Shown here one piece after another: positions 47,256-56,870 of a stretch of 64,000 nt of DNA. The DNA comes from Ypsolopha sequella. Lineage: Eukaryota > Arthropoda > Insecta > Lepidoptera > Ypsolophidae. Numbering within the stretch: position 1 is the stretch's first letter; every line of letters starts with the position of its first letter. The stretch spans positions 17,251,280 through 17,315,279 of the forward strand of contig OW203998.1 in the NCBI GenBank assembly GCA_934047225.1, in the 5' to 3' direction. Both the position numbers and the translations under genes were made by a program. The notes under the pieces were generated by a model that was given only the letters and a program-made list of their open reading frames with translations, was not told the DNA's origin and ran no database searches.

Positions 47256-47654
47256 TATATTTGTATTTACAATACAAAAAACTTTACAAACAAACCTTTG
47301 TTACTTTTCGGTGACAAGTGGAAGTAAATATTGCTTTTCGTGATTGTTCGTGCTTGATTCAATAGAAATGTAAGTTTAAAACATTATTACTTTTTTTTTT
47401 TTTATTTATTACAAAGTAGTAATTGCTTTCTCTGTAATTAGGTTTGGAAGGGGTCCATAATTTTTTGGAATTTTGCAAGGTATCCGTGACTACCAAAAGT
47501 TTAAGAATCCCTGCTGTAACAGACAACTAAGAGCCAATTCGTGTTCGAGATAAAATTCACAACTTAAGATTGTGTTTTCTTATTTTTGAATTGAAAATGT
47601 TAAATAAATGTGATTTATGCGGAGAATGAGAGGCATTTTGCGAACATTGTGTAA

Positions 47655-47725
47655 TGTTAATTCGTCCACTGCTGGACATAGGCCTTTTCAAGAATTCGCC
47701 ACTCTTGGTGGTTCTTTTGGAAATA
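47655..47725 (-). repeat. RTE-type LINE fragment
   Basis: TTCGTCCACTGCTGGACATA then CGCCACTCTTGGTGGTTC, the reverse complement of an RTE-type LINE C-terminal coding stretch (compare 55690-55760). Confidence 0.55.
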
Positions 47726-48582
47726 ATGCCCCTTACTTAGAACATATTGTTTTAAAACAAAAAAGATGTTCAATTTTTAAACTTATGTTGTAGATAGGTC
47801 CTAAAAGACAAGAGTTATAAAACTTGCGAGTAAAACCAACATCATAATTTATTTCCATAGACATCGAAATTGAACCAATTAAACAGAAAACAAGTTAAAC
47901 TGGATGCATCCAAAATAGTGAATAAACAACAAAATCGCGACATTCTAACCGTTGAATTAATACCTAGCACTGGCTCCGCTCCAAGTTGGCAACGACGTTG
48001 CGATTTGAAGCTGCCTCTGTTTTTTATCTGATCTCAGAGGATTAGTCACGCTGCATACTTGCATGACTTGCTAGATAGTTAGCACCAACTCGACCTCCAA
48101 GCTTTTTTGGGAAACCTCTGAGAGGTTTAAGGATGATCCACTTCATAGTTTTGTTGAATTTTTAAGAGCAGTTTCGCAGCCGGATCATGGAAATTCCGCC
48201 TTTTTCTAATTCATCGAAACAGAACACTTAAATTCAAAATTCACTCGATAGTTACACAACAAAACCTATGTATTAGGTAATTTGCCATCGCAAAGTTTCC
48301 ATTGGTTTCTGTAAACTTGAATGTCGAAAATTTTGAAATTAAAATAAAATATATTTATTCCACATAATTCTTTAGTATATCATACATTTTTTAAAAAAAA
48401 ATCTTAATTAACATCTGAGTTATACCTGACCTTAATTATGGCTTTTTGGTCACCGCAAGAACCGCGTTAAGCCACAAGTATGTATCATTTAGCTGTGACC
48501 AAAAGGAGTCTGAGTGGTGATAATTTTACTAAAACACACAGAATACACTTTCTAGCATAGGCATTGCCTTTGGTACAGTATA
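47726..48582. other. AT-rich spacer, nothing recognised
   Basis: No gene or repeat that I can support before the mariner element. Confidence 0.4.
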
Positions 48583-49885
48583 CGAGGGGCATGCCAAAAG
48601 AAGTTAGATACTCTTTACTCCTTTGATTGACACTGTAAAGTTATACATCATCTTATAGGCTGGTTGTTTGTTGATATATCTGAAAATAGAACGCACATCA
48701 TTTCTTTTTTTTTATTTGGATGAGCATCATTTTTCCGAGAATCTGGCGGGAATTCGCTTGCAGCAATGGAGCTCAGTCGAAGTGATTGTCGCGCTATGAT
48801 TTATTATGACTATAAAAAAGTTTTAAGCCTCAAGAATGTTTTGAACTTTTGGCTACTACTTTTGGTGAGTCTGGTTGCTCACGAACAACAGTATTTAATT
48901 GGTTCGCTGAATTTAAAAGAGGACGGGGATGTCTCAAAGATGAAGCGAAGACAGTTCGGCTGCCAACCGCGGTCACAGAAGAAAACGTTCGTGAGGCCGA
49001 AAACTTATTCGCGAAAACCAACGAATTATGTATGTAGAGCTGGAGCGAGAACAGGGAATTGGATCAGCAGCAATGCAAACCATAATTCACGACCACCTTT
49101 CTCTCCGTAAATGTTGTTTGAGATGGGTGCCGCACAAACTTACCGATGAACAGAAAGACCGTCGGTTGGATTGGTGCCTGTTCATGATAGATAAATTCGA
49201 CGGTGGCGAGAAAAAAAATGTGTATGATAAACTGACTTGTGATGAAACATGGCTTTATAACTATGATCCCGAAACAAAGTGACATTCGACTGTATGGTGC
49301 TTTGAAGATGAGCCAACTCCAACGAAACGTCGCCGTGCACGAAGCACACAGAAACAAATGGTCGCCTCGTTTTTCATCAAAACGGATCATATTGCTACTG
49401 TAGTGCTAGAGAATCAAAGAACGATGAACTCCGATGAACTCCGAATGGTATGTGCTCCAACAGTAATATCAGCTTGGTGTGACAAGCGACCGAAGTCAGG
49501 AATCCGACGCCTTATCGGGCACCACGACAATGCGGCGTCGCACACGTCTGCCAAAACACTTGACTTTTTCGACTCAAAAATGCGTCAATCCTTCCTCACT
49601 CACCAAATTCCCCTGACCTAGCACTTTGTGATTTTACCTGTTTCCAAAAATCAAAAATAAATAAAGGGGAAGAAGTTTGAAAGCAAAGAAGATGCACTGG
49701 CTGCCTATATTTTCGAGATTTCTGAGGTGTCTAAAGAAGAGTGGTCATTGGTATTTTCCAATTAGTTCAGACGTATGGAAAAGTGTATACGTGCTCAGGG
49801 TGAATACTTCGAAAAGATCGATACTTGTAATAAAGAATAAATTTTATAATTTTTGAGTATCTCATTTCTTTTGGCATGCCCCTCG
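48583..49885 (+). mobile_element. Full-length mariner transposon, 1303 bp
   Basis: TA duplication on both sides (48581-48582, 49886-49887). Left terminal repeat CGAGGGGCATGCCAAAAGAA; the right end is the exact complement over these 20 bases, and pairing continues to about 32 bp with a few mismatches. Length and structure are those of a typical mariner. It contains a broken transposase gene, so it could move only if another copy supplied the enzyme. Confidence 0.92.
48766..49840 (+). pseudogene. Mariner transposase, frameshifted
   Basis: Cut-and-paste DDD transposase. The start MELSRSDCRAMIYYDYKK is typical of the family. The frame then shifts near 48825, after which the helix-turn-helix region reads ATTFGESGCSRTTVFNWFAE. 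A second shift near 49025-49035 gives WVPHKLTDEQKDRRLDWC, followed by the first catalytic block CDETWLYNYDPETK and a stop at 49280-49282. The same frame resumes CFEDEPTPTKRRRARSTQK and the second catalytic block HHDNAASHTS. A further shift near 49605 leads to SPDLALCDF, which carries the third acidic residue. The tail ends with GEYFEKID. At least three frameshifts and one nonsense change make it inactive. Confidence 0.92.
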
Positions 49886-50060
49886 TACCCGTTCAACACA
49901 TGAGCGAAGCAAGGCTAGTCACTCAAGGAATCAATCATGTCTGGATCTGAAACTGACAATTTCAGTCAGGTAAAAACGATATTGACATCTGCAACACTGC
50001 AGTCACGGTGCACCAAAACTGCAGTGGCGGACTCTCCATATAGAACAACTAGACCCGGGC

Positions 50061-50592
50061 ACAAAATAACCACTTACAGAAGGTTTACTCCGCATAACTA
50101 GCAAAAACAGGCGCACGCACACATAGACGCGTACGTACGACGATCTCGGATGAAGTCGATCGAATGCCAATACGAAATTCTGCCGAGATCATCATACTTT
50201 ATTTATTTATTTACACACATAATTTGCACAAACATATTTCAAGTATGCACCACTTAAACCCTTAGGGGTTTGTTTGCGGTGCTATTACAATCTACCACAT
50301 AAGTAAATTAATTAATCTAAGTTAATACATAGTTATGTTTTATGTTATATTAAATGTTCATATTACGATTTTATCTTAGTGGGTAGGTCAAAGGAAAAGT
50401 TACATTATGTTTTCTACAACAAATCCACAAAAATATCCTTGGCATCACGATGTTCCATAACGGTTTAATATTAGAGCGCATTATTGACTGTGATGAATCC
50501 ACCGACAAGTTTGTAGTACGTACGCGTCTATGCATGTGTGCGTCTGTTTTCGCTCCGTCGTCGAGTCCGCCTTCTGGTACTATCTATTTTGT
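50061..50592 (+). mobile_element. MITE, ACAAAATA family copy 1, 9-bp target duplication
   Basis: GACCCGGGC flanks it exactly (50052-50060, 50593-50601). Left ACAAAATAACCACTTACAG, right reverse-complement ACAAAATAGATAGTACCAG. The interior matches 34668-34836. It is enlarged by an inner segment (about 50190-50480) that starts with a (TTTA)n tract and looks like a LINE 3' end. A 9-bp duplication suggests a Mutator-like origin. Confidence 0.75.
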
Positions 50593-50601
50593 GACCCGGG
50601 C

Positions 50602-50848
50602 CCCTATTGCGGTTAAACATACGGGGCAGCCAGCCTTCTAATCGACAATCCACACTCTGTGAGTTACACAAAGTAAAAAATTACCATAATCTTTCAGGTA
50701 TTTCCTTTAATCGTGTTGACAGACTAAGCGACTTGATTTTATCTACTACCATACTTCAATAAGGTAATTACAACATCAAAAACGGTTGTATAAGTAACTA
50801 CATTCTTTGACCGATGTGATAATATTACAAATACATTATTACATTATA
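50602..50848. other. Spacer, nothing recognised
   Basis: No gene. CGACAATCCACACTCTGTGA near 50643 is a weak SINE-tail match. Confidence 0.35.
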
Positions 50849-51026
50849 CAGGGTGTTAAGATGAAGTTGCGGAAGCCGGAAACTGGCGATAGGAATCGTC
50901 CATACGAACTATTTTTCGTGAAAAAAAATTGAGAAGTCAAGAAAAAGAAAACAGTTGTCTCATATATTTTGGTCGGGTAGCTATGTAACTGTTCTATGGA
51001 ATAGCAGTTTTTTTTTCCTTGATAAG

Positions 51027-51328
51027 AATAGAATAGAATAGAATAGAATATTAATTTATTTCACAAGAAGGGAGTACAGTACAAGTTACAAGAATTTAAG
51101 CTTAAAATCTAAGATACACATAAAGTACAAATAACAAATGTACGCTGTTATCCTAGATAGGATTTTACGCCTGTAGAAAGGAATAACAGCCCCGTTTCCT
51201 TGGAGGACAGAATGGGGTAAAAAAAACATAAGTACTTAGTTAATAGGCTTAACAACATTAACTAGTTATAGGTAAAAGAGAGAGAAAAAGCTATGTAAAT
51301 AAAGGTATAATTTAAGATGTTAAGTATG

Positions 51329-51359
<31 letters not shown>

Positions 51360-53648
51360 ATGTGTATGTGTATGTGTTATGTGTATGTGTGCATAGGAGA
51401 GAGATAGAAGGTGGGTGCATGTGTGGCATGCATTCGAGATTGTATGGGTTTGAAACATAGTTTTAGGAGGTTGTCTGTTTATTAAAATATCCACATGTTA
51501 TGTATTAGTTTTCATGAAGTTTTCAGTTTCATCATATGTATTCTTCATAAGGAATGAGCAAAGTTTATTTTTGCATTGATAACGAGGTAATCCGTAAATG
51601 GGTAGGTGTAAGTTTATTTTGTTATACAGGTATGGCCCGAGATAAAAAAGAAATCTTTTGGCAAACTCAGTTTTAGGTTTAGGAACAGAACAAATACGAT
51701 CTTTACGGCGTTTAGCTAACTGTTTGTAAGGTGTTATTTGATGTTGGTGCAGAATAGTTTGAACTATGAATAGTTGTCTTATATTGAGAACTTTAACGTG
51801 ATTGTATAATTGTGTTGTTGGGAAACGGATAGGACTAAAAGTAGCAATTTTTAAAATAGCACGTTGTGCAGTCTCAAGGGATTTTAATGTTGTTTTAGCT
51901 GCACCGCCCCAAGAGGTGATGCAGTAACATAAAATAGACTGACACAAGGCAAAGTAAATAGTGCGAATGACGGATGGCTTTGCAACATGTCTGATGTTTT
52001 TAAAGACAAAGATAAGTTTGCGTACGCGACTTGTAAGGAGGTTAATATAGGGCTTAAAATTTAGGTGCTTATCTAAAATAATACCTAGGTATTTTATAGA
52101 ATCAGCAGGTGAGATGGATGGACAATTACAATTAGGTAAAGGTGGGTTAGAGCAAGAGTGTGCAAGGAGAGAAAGAGGAGAGGTAGGTTGTGAACTTGAA
52201 CTAATAGAAAAGGTGATAAACTTAGTTTTAGAAGTATTGAGTGTTAAGTAGTTTGAAAGAAACCAGTCAAATATAGTGTTAAAACCTTTTTGAGCTTTTT
52301 TCTGAAGGTCTGACCAGGACGACGATGAAAAAGTAATTGCCGTGTCATCAGCAAACGAAATTATTTTACCTGAAGGTGTAATAAGGTTACAAAGGTCATT
52401 TATGAAGACCAAAAACAGCGTAGGTCCCAAGATACTACCTTGTGGTACACCATATATCGTTTGAAGTTCACTGCTTAAATTGTTAGCTATTTTAACCCTC
52501 TGTGATCGTCCTGTGAGATAACTTCGAAAAAGATCGAGTTGGAGACCTCTTATGCCTATTTTTTCCAATTTTAGTAATAGAAGGGGGATTGGTACGGTAT
52601 CGAACGCCTTAGAAATGTCAAGAAATATAGTGAGTACCTTTTGATTATTGTTGACGTTAGTAACAATGTGATTCACAACTTCATGCACTGCATCATTTGT
52701 CGATTTGTTTTTTCTAAAGCCGAATTGATTAGGGGACAAGAGGTTGTTACTTTCGAGATACCCAATTAGTCTTTTATTAATAAGACGCTCAAGAACCTTG
52801 GAGAGTGAAGTGAGAATAGCTATTGGCCGATAGTTATTGATGAGATTTTTGTCACCGGTTTTAAATATTGGTTTTACAATTGCCTTCTTGAAGGCTGTAG
52901 GAAAGTGGCCAGTGTTAAAACATAAGTTAAAAATATGACTGAAAATAGGACCCAGGAGATTGGAGAATCTTTTCAAGAAGGTGGTAGAGATATCATCATA
53001 GCCCATAGCAGCATTAGACCTAAGTGAACGTATAATAGATATCACTTCTTCACTATCAGTGTCTAAAAGTACAAAAGATGACAGGACGTTGGACGATGAA
53101 TTAGTGGGTGAGGTGAGATTATTGTGGCGATGAGATGTTATTTCCTCCGCAAGTTGAGTGCCTATATTAGCGAAGAAATTATTTACTTTATTACAGGAGT
53201 CAGTTGGTGTATTGGAAATATGTAGCAATTCGATAGGGGTTTGTTTAGGCACTGCACTGTATGTTATAGATTTAATAGTTTTCCACAAAAGTTTACTATT
53301 AGTTCCAGCTTTATCAAGTTCATTTGCATCGTATTGTCTTTTTACCTTTTTTAAGACTTTTGTACAAAAATTTCTATACCTAATGTAAGATAGTTTTAGT
53401 ATTTCATTTTCTGGACACTTTTTTGATTTTTTGTGCATGTTGTCTCTATTTCGTATACATCTAATCAAGCCTGGGGTTATCCATGGCTTAATTATTCTCT
53501 TCCTGTTTGGTAAAGTGGTCACTGTGGTATTATCGTTAATGGCTTTAGATAGTATCTTTACGATCATGTCAACACTTTTATCGGGGTCAGTCGACAGGAG
53601 TATAGGAGACAAATCAAGTGTCTTCATTGTTGAATCTAAGGTATCGTA
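51027..53648 (-). mobile_element. 5'-truncated LINE with (ATTCT)n tail
   Basis: On the minus strand it runs from the truncated 5' end near 53648, through one long frame, to a 3' UTR with a TA/TG microsatellite (51329-51395), and ends in (ATTCT)n (complement at 51029-51049). A short tandem repeat at the 3' end instead of poly-A fits the CR1/Jockey-like LINE groups. The endonuclease domain is missing. Confidence 0.85.
51498..53627 (-). CDS. LINE reverse transcriptase (Jockey/CR1-like), N-terminus missing
   Basis: 709 open codons. Residues 1-150 look like the endonuclease-RT linker (KPWITPGLIRCIRNRD, then SKLLWKTIKSI). The reverse transcriptase spans about 240-520: FKKAIVKPIFKTGDK and NNYRPIAILTSLSKVLERLI (about 247-283), QFGFRKNKSTNDAV (301), FLDISKAFDTV (335-345), GVPQGSILGP (393-402) and the catalytic FADD (425-428). 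It continues through a thumb region (IKYLGIILDKHLNF) to the usual LINE tail. The frame is open upstream of the first Met, so that ATG is an internal residue of a longer protein. The apurinic endonuclease domain is absent because of 5' truncation. The frame is intact but the copy could not retrotranspose itself. Exact clade is not decided. Confidence 0.9.
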   Translation of the reverse strand: MKTLDLSPILLSTDPDKSVDMIVKILSKAINDNTTVTTLPNRKRIIKPWITPGLIRCIRNRDNMHKKSKKCPENEILKLSYIRYRNFCTKVLKKVKRQYDANELDKAGTNSKLLWKTIKSITYSAVPKQTPIELLHISNTPTDSCNKVNNFFANIGTQLAEEITSHRHNNLTSPTNSSSNVLSSFVLLDTDSEEVISIIRSLRSNAAMGYDDISTTFLKRFSNLLGPIFSHIFNLCFNTGHFPTAFKKAIVKPIFKTGDKNLINNYRPIAILTSLSKVLERLINKRLIGYLESNNLLSPNQFGFRKNKSTNDAVHEVVNHIVTNVNNNQKVLTIFLDISKAFDTVPIPLLLLKLEKIGIRGLQLDLFRSYLTGRSQRVKIANNLSSELQTIYGVPQGSILGPTLFLVFINDLCNLITPSGKIISFADDTAITFSSSSWSDLQKKAQKGFNTIFDWFLSNYLTLNTSKTKFITFSISSSSQPTSPLSLLAHSCSNPPLPNCNCPSISPADSIKYLGIILDKHLNFKPYINLLTSRVRKLIFVFKNIRHVAKPSVIRTIYFALCQSILCYCITSWGGAAKTTLKSLETAQRAILKIATFSPIRFPTTQLYNHVKVLNIRQLFIVQTILHQHQITPYKQLAKRRKDRICSVPKPKTEFAKRFLFYLGPYLYNKINLHLPIYGLPRYQCKNKLCSFLMKNTYDETENFMKTNT

Positions 53649-53771
53649 ATTATGGACTAGTATCTACTATCACCAGTATAAGAGTGTTGGCTTCATAGTA
53701 AAAGTTGTTCATATGGACTAGTATCTACTATCACCAGTTTCCGGGTTCCGCAACTTCATCTTAACTCCCAG

Positions 53772-54145
53772 TATATAACACCGCAATTCTGCGCTGTGAT
53801 TGACCAAATTTATTATAGCACCGCTATAGAACCAATCCAAATTATTTCTCGTCCTTGCTTCTGATTAGTCTCAGGCATCTATATGTCGCCGCTAAATTGT
53901 AAAATACGGCGTTATACATAACATCTAGTCGCAATACATAACGGTGATCATATCATTTATTGGCTTCCAACTCTTAATCTCCAAATTGTTTCTATGCAAT
54001 GAAAGTAAATGTTCGGTAATTGAACTAATTGTAATCTTAATTTTGTAGTCACGATTTTTTTCATATTTTAAATATTATTTAAATCAAGTAGATTTAGATT
54101 AAAATTTGTACTAAATACAATGCATTATTTATTTGTAATTTAAAA
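53772..54145. other. Spacer with a short repeat
   Basis: ACCGCAATTCTGCGCTGTGA then TTG.CCAAA at 53779-53806 also occurs at 44519-44548 (CCCAATTCTGCGCTGTGATT), so this is a fragment of a further dispersed repeat. No gene. Confidence 0.4.
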
Positions 54146-54542
54146 TTTTTTCAATGCAAGTGCTCGTAAATGCCCACTTTTTATGCATCAAAACCGAACA
54201 GAAAGTCGATTATTTTGCCCTAGGGCTTTATTATTATTATTTTTTTATTTATTTACAATGGTTGGCTAACCTGCAGCCTTTCCTGTGTACCATAAATGTT
54301 ATACTTTTTTTTCTACTGTTTAACGGCTCTGGATACAGTCTTTTTGAGCCTTTTAAATCATAATTTAAAGTTCACAAGATTATATTTGTTTTATTTCCTC
54401 ACACTATGCATATAAAAATGTAGTATTATACACGGGCGTAAGAGTAATAAATTACTCGGTTACGATTAAAACGCTATGCTCGTGTTTTAAATCGTCCTCG
54501 TAATTTATTCCTTTCCGCCCTTGTATCATAAACTACTATATT
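54146..54542 (-). repeat. Dispersed repeat family C copy 3
   Basis: Reverse complement of the family: starts GCAAGTGCTCGTAAATGCCC, contains AACGGCTCTGGATACAGTC and ends in the terminal hairpin and CATAAACTACTA. Confidence 0.7.
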
Positions 54543-54645
54543 GTAACTAAGACCTATGTATGTACAATTTTATTAGTAACATGGAACACCATGCTAAACA
54601 TGTAACTATAGGAGGTGAGTAAGGAAGCTAGTCTCCACCACCCAG

Positions 54646-54788
54646 GGGATCTAAAAAGGCCGACTTGGGTGAATCATAAAATGATTTTAAAGTAGGATAG
54701 AGTCAGAGTTTTTTCACGCGTGCAAAAGAGACGGCATTAGAACAGAATCATAATGTGATTCATGCAAAATGGCCTTTTTAGAGGACCT
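54646..54788 (+). mobile_element. Short MITE, single copy of the 19254-19524 family
   Basis: GGGGATCTAAAAAGGCCGAC on the left and GGCCTTTTTAGAGGACC on the right, with AGTAGGATAGAGTCAGAG and AGACGGCATTAGAAC inside. It is the solo form of the inverted dimer at 19 kb. Confidence 0.75.
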
Positions 54789-55664
54789 GATAGTCGTTCA
54801 TTAACTCACAACGAGTTGGGTTTCCTACCAGGGTCGCAACACTAACCCGTTCAAAAATCAACTCGCGTCTCAACACCGACGTTCAAAACTGACAGTGTCT
54901 GTACACTGGTGTCGACTTTTTCAACATTAACTCAGAGGGATCACAAAGTTCGCATAGGCTCCAAACGTCACTTGACATATTTACGTTAACCCTTAAATGC
55001 ATCTTGGGTCGAAAACGGCACGAATTTTTATTCATTATTTATATAATTTTATGTTAAAAATTATAATTATATGATTGTATGAGCTAAAAATATGTTTGGC
55101 AACAACTTTAATTCTTTCTAATTTAAAATTCGTTCATTTATTTTCTTTTGGTTTTTTTTGTATTTTGGAAAAAAAAATCCGATAAATATTCTGCTTGCAT
55201 ATATTTTTATAGTTTTTTGATATTAAAGTCACAAAGAGTTCAGCTTTAAAAGTGTCCAATAAAAAAAGAAAAACTAAAAAATTAATTTTTTATAGCTTAT
55301 TAAATTTGTTTTTTTTTTCTTGTTATTATTTGTAAAAACCCCCTTTCAATCAAGAAATATTTTTTATTATTTTTTTTATATGTTTTTGGTATTTTTCTAT
55401 CACTGTTTTCAATTTCCTACAAAAATAAAATCTCATGCATTTAAAGGTTAAATTTAGTACTGAGGAGGTCCTCTCAACGTTATACTTGACATATTTACAA
55501 TAAATTTCGTACAGAGGGGCTCCTCTTAACCATAGTAAAACCTTACTATGTCTTAACGTTATATTTATACTAAATTTAAATATAATCCAAAAATGACAAC
55601 TGACGTTTGGAGTATCACTATATGACGAAAACCATTCAAAAACTCAGCGTTACAACCCCTGTGT
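54789..55664. other. AT-rich spacer, nothing recognised
   Basis: Very T-rich from 55140 to 55400. No gene or clear repeat. Confidence 0.4.
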
Positions 55665-55965
55665 TCCTGGTACCATCCATACATCCATCACCCCATATTC
55701 GTCTACCGCTGGACATAGACCTCCCCCATATTACGCCACTCTTGGCGGTCCTCAGTCATCCTCATGCAGCCGCCACCCGCAACGTCCTTCAGAGCGTCAG
55801 TCCAGCGGGCACGAGAGCGGCCTACGCTGCGCTTTGCTGTACGTGGTCTCCATTCCAATGCCTTACGGCCCCAACGGCTATCACGTCGGTGACAAATATG
55901 GCCAGTCCACTGCCACTCCAACTTAATGATTCGGCAGGCTATGTCGGTCACCTTCGATCTGGTTA
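55665..55965 (-). pseudogene. RTE-type LINE, C-terminal fragment
   Basis: On the minus strand an 82-codon frame reads KLEWQWTGHICHRRDSRWGR, then KALEWRPRTAKRSVGRSRAR and WTDALKDVAGGG, ending DRQEWRNMGEVYVQR. I recognise this as the extreme C-terminus of RTE-clade LINE polyproteins, downstream of the reverse transcriptase. All upstream domains are absent, so it is a strongly 5'-truncated copy. Its GC content exceeds its surroundings. Small relatives lie at 22815 and 47655. Confidence 0.8.
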
Positions 55966-56054
55966 TTAATTCCTAGTTATTCTAAGTAAAAAAAACTGTT
56001 TCACCTACGAAAATTACATGTTTGACGTTGATGCATACGCGCTGAATAGAATAC

Positions 56055-56705
56055 GGTAATAAATAAATAAATAAATGACTGTTTATTTTCAGATTAAAAA
56101 TCCATAGGTAGGTTAGTGTTAGGCTTAAAACTAGGTTAGTAAAAGAAGGGAACATGTATAAAATTACTTATTTAAATAACCCAATGGATCTTTCCATCCA
56201 GAATTTTTGGATGGGACAATCCATTTGGTCCGCAATCATCTTCAGGATGCCGTTGCCACTGCCCCGTAGTCTGAGTAGCATAGAGGCAGTTTTTTTAGGC
56301 ATTATGGCGTAGAAATCATCTATCTGTACGCGCCTCCGCAAACATGCCAGATGCACTGCAGAATCGTGGCAGCCGCAACAGCATCCTAAAGGCGTTGTTG
56401 TATTGCACACGCAGGACGTTGTAGGCTCGTTGCGTGTATTTAACCCACAGGCCGCTCGAGTAGAACGATTGGCAGTAAGCTTTAAATAGTGTTATTTTAA
56501 CATATTTTGTGCATCGAGCGAACCTGTGGGCCAGCATGTTGCTCCTCACCGCCAACGCCCTGCGTTCTCTTTCAATATCGGAGTCATCTCCGAGGTCCTC
56601 CGTCACGACATGACCAAGATACTTGAAGCGGTCTACAACTGGAAGGGCCGATCCATTTAGTACAACAGGAGGTATTTTACTAGGCCTCGGTAATGAGCTC
56701 GCCTC
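56055..56705 (-). pseudogene. LINE, reverse-transcriptase thumb/C-terminal fragment, frameshifted
   Basis: Minus strand: the frame enters as PPVVLNGSALPVVDRFKYLG, then HVVTEDLGDDSDIERERRAL, NMLAHRFARCTKYVKITLF and YNNAFRMLLRLPRFCSASGM. A frameshift near 56320 moves the remainder (DDFYAIMPKKTASMLLRLRG) to another frame. The region lies after the catalytic palm of a LINE reverse transcriptase and has no YXDD. The 3' end has an (AAAT)n-type tract at 56060-56080. 5' truncation lies near 56705. Confidence 0.75.
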
Positions 56706-56870
56706 CTAAAGATTTTTATGAAAATGAATTGCGTTTAAAAATCTAAAAGCAGTTGTAAAATTATTTTTCTATATCTCAAACTATAGTATATCGAAGTGAT
56801 TTGGCAATCAAAGTGAGCCTAACGGCTTGTATCGTGACGTTATCCGACACGAAAATGAAAATGAAAATGA

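Larger units (their letters stand above)
46918..47513. mobile_element. hAT-type MITE copy 1, perfect 8-bp target duplication
   Basis: CTGTAACA flanks it (46910-46917, 47514-47521). Left CAGGGTTTCTTAAACTGGGG; right end AAGTTTAAGAATCCCTG. The interior GTTACTTTTCGGTGACAAGT and GGTTTGGAAGGGGTCCATA is shared with 63192-63634. It is longer than that copy because of the insert at 47071-47255. The 94-codon minus frame inside it is incidental. Confidence 0.85.
50849..53771. mobile_element. Tc1/mariner-type MITE split by a LINE
   Basis: TA on each side; left CAGGGTGTTAAGATGAAGTT, right reverse-complement CTGGGAGTTAAGATGAAGTT. The arms pair for about 45 bp (GCGGAAGCCGGAAACTGGCG against its near-complement). 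Between the two arms lies the minus-strand LINE at 51027-53648. A 27-bp direct repeat (53651-53677, 53712-53738) sits in the right arm. Confidence 0.75.

Noticed and set aside
51327..51395. TA/TG microsatellite
   Set aside because: A simple repeat inside the LINE 3' UTR; no separate significance.
55607..55969. 120-codon plus-strand open frame
   Set aside because: Antisense to the RTE-type LINE C-terminus, which has clear family residues on the minus strand.
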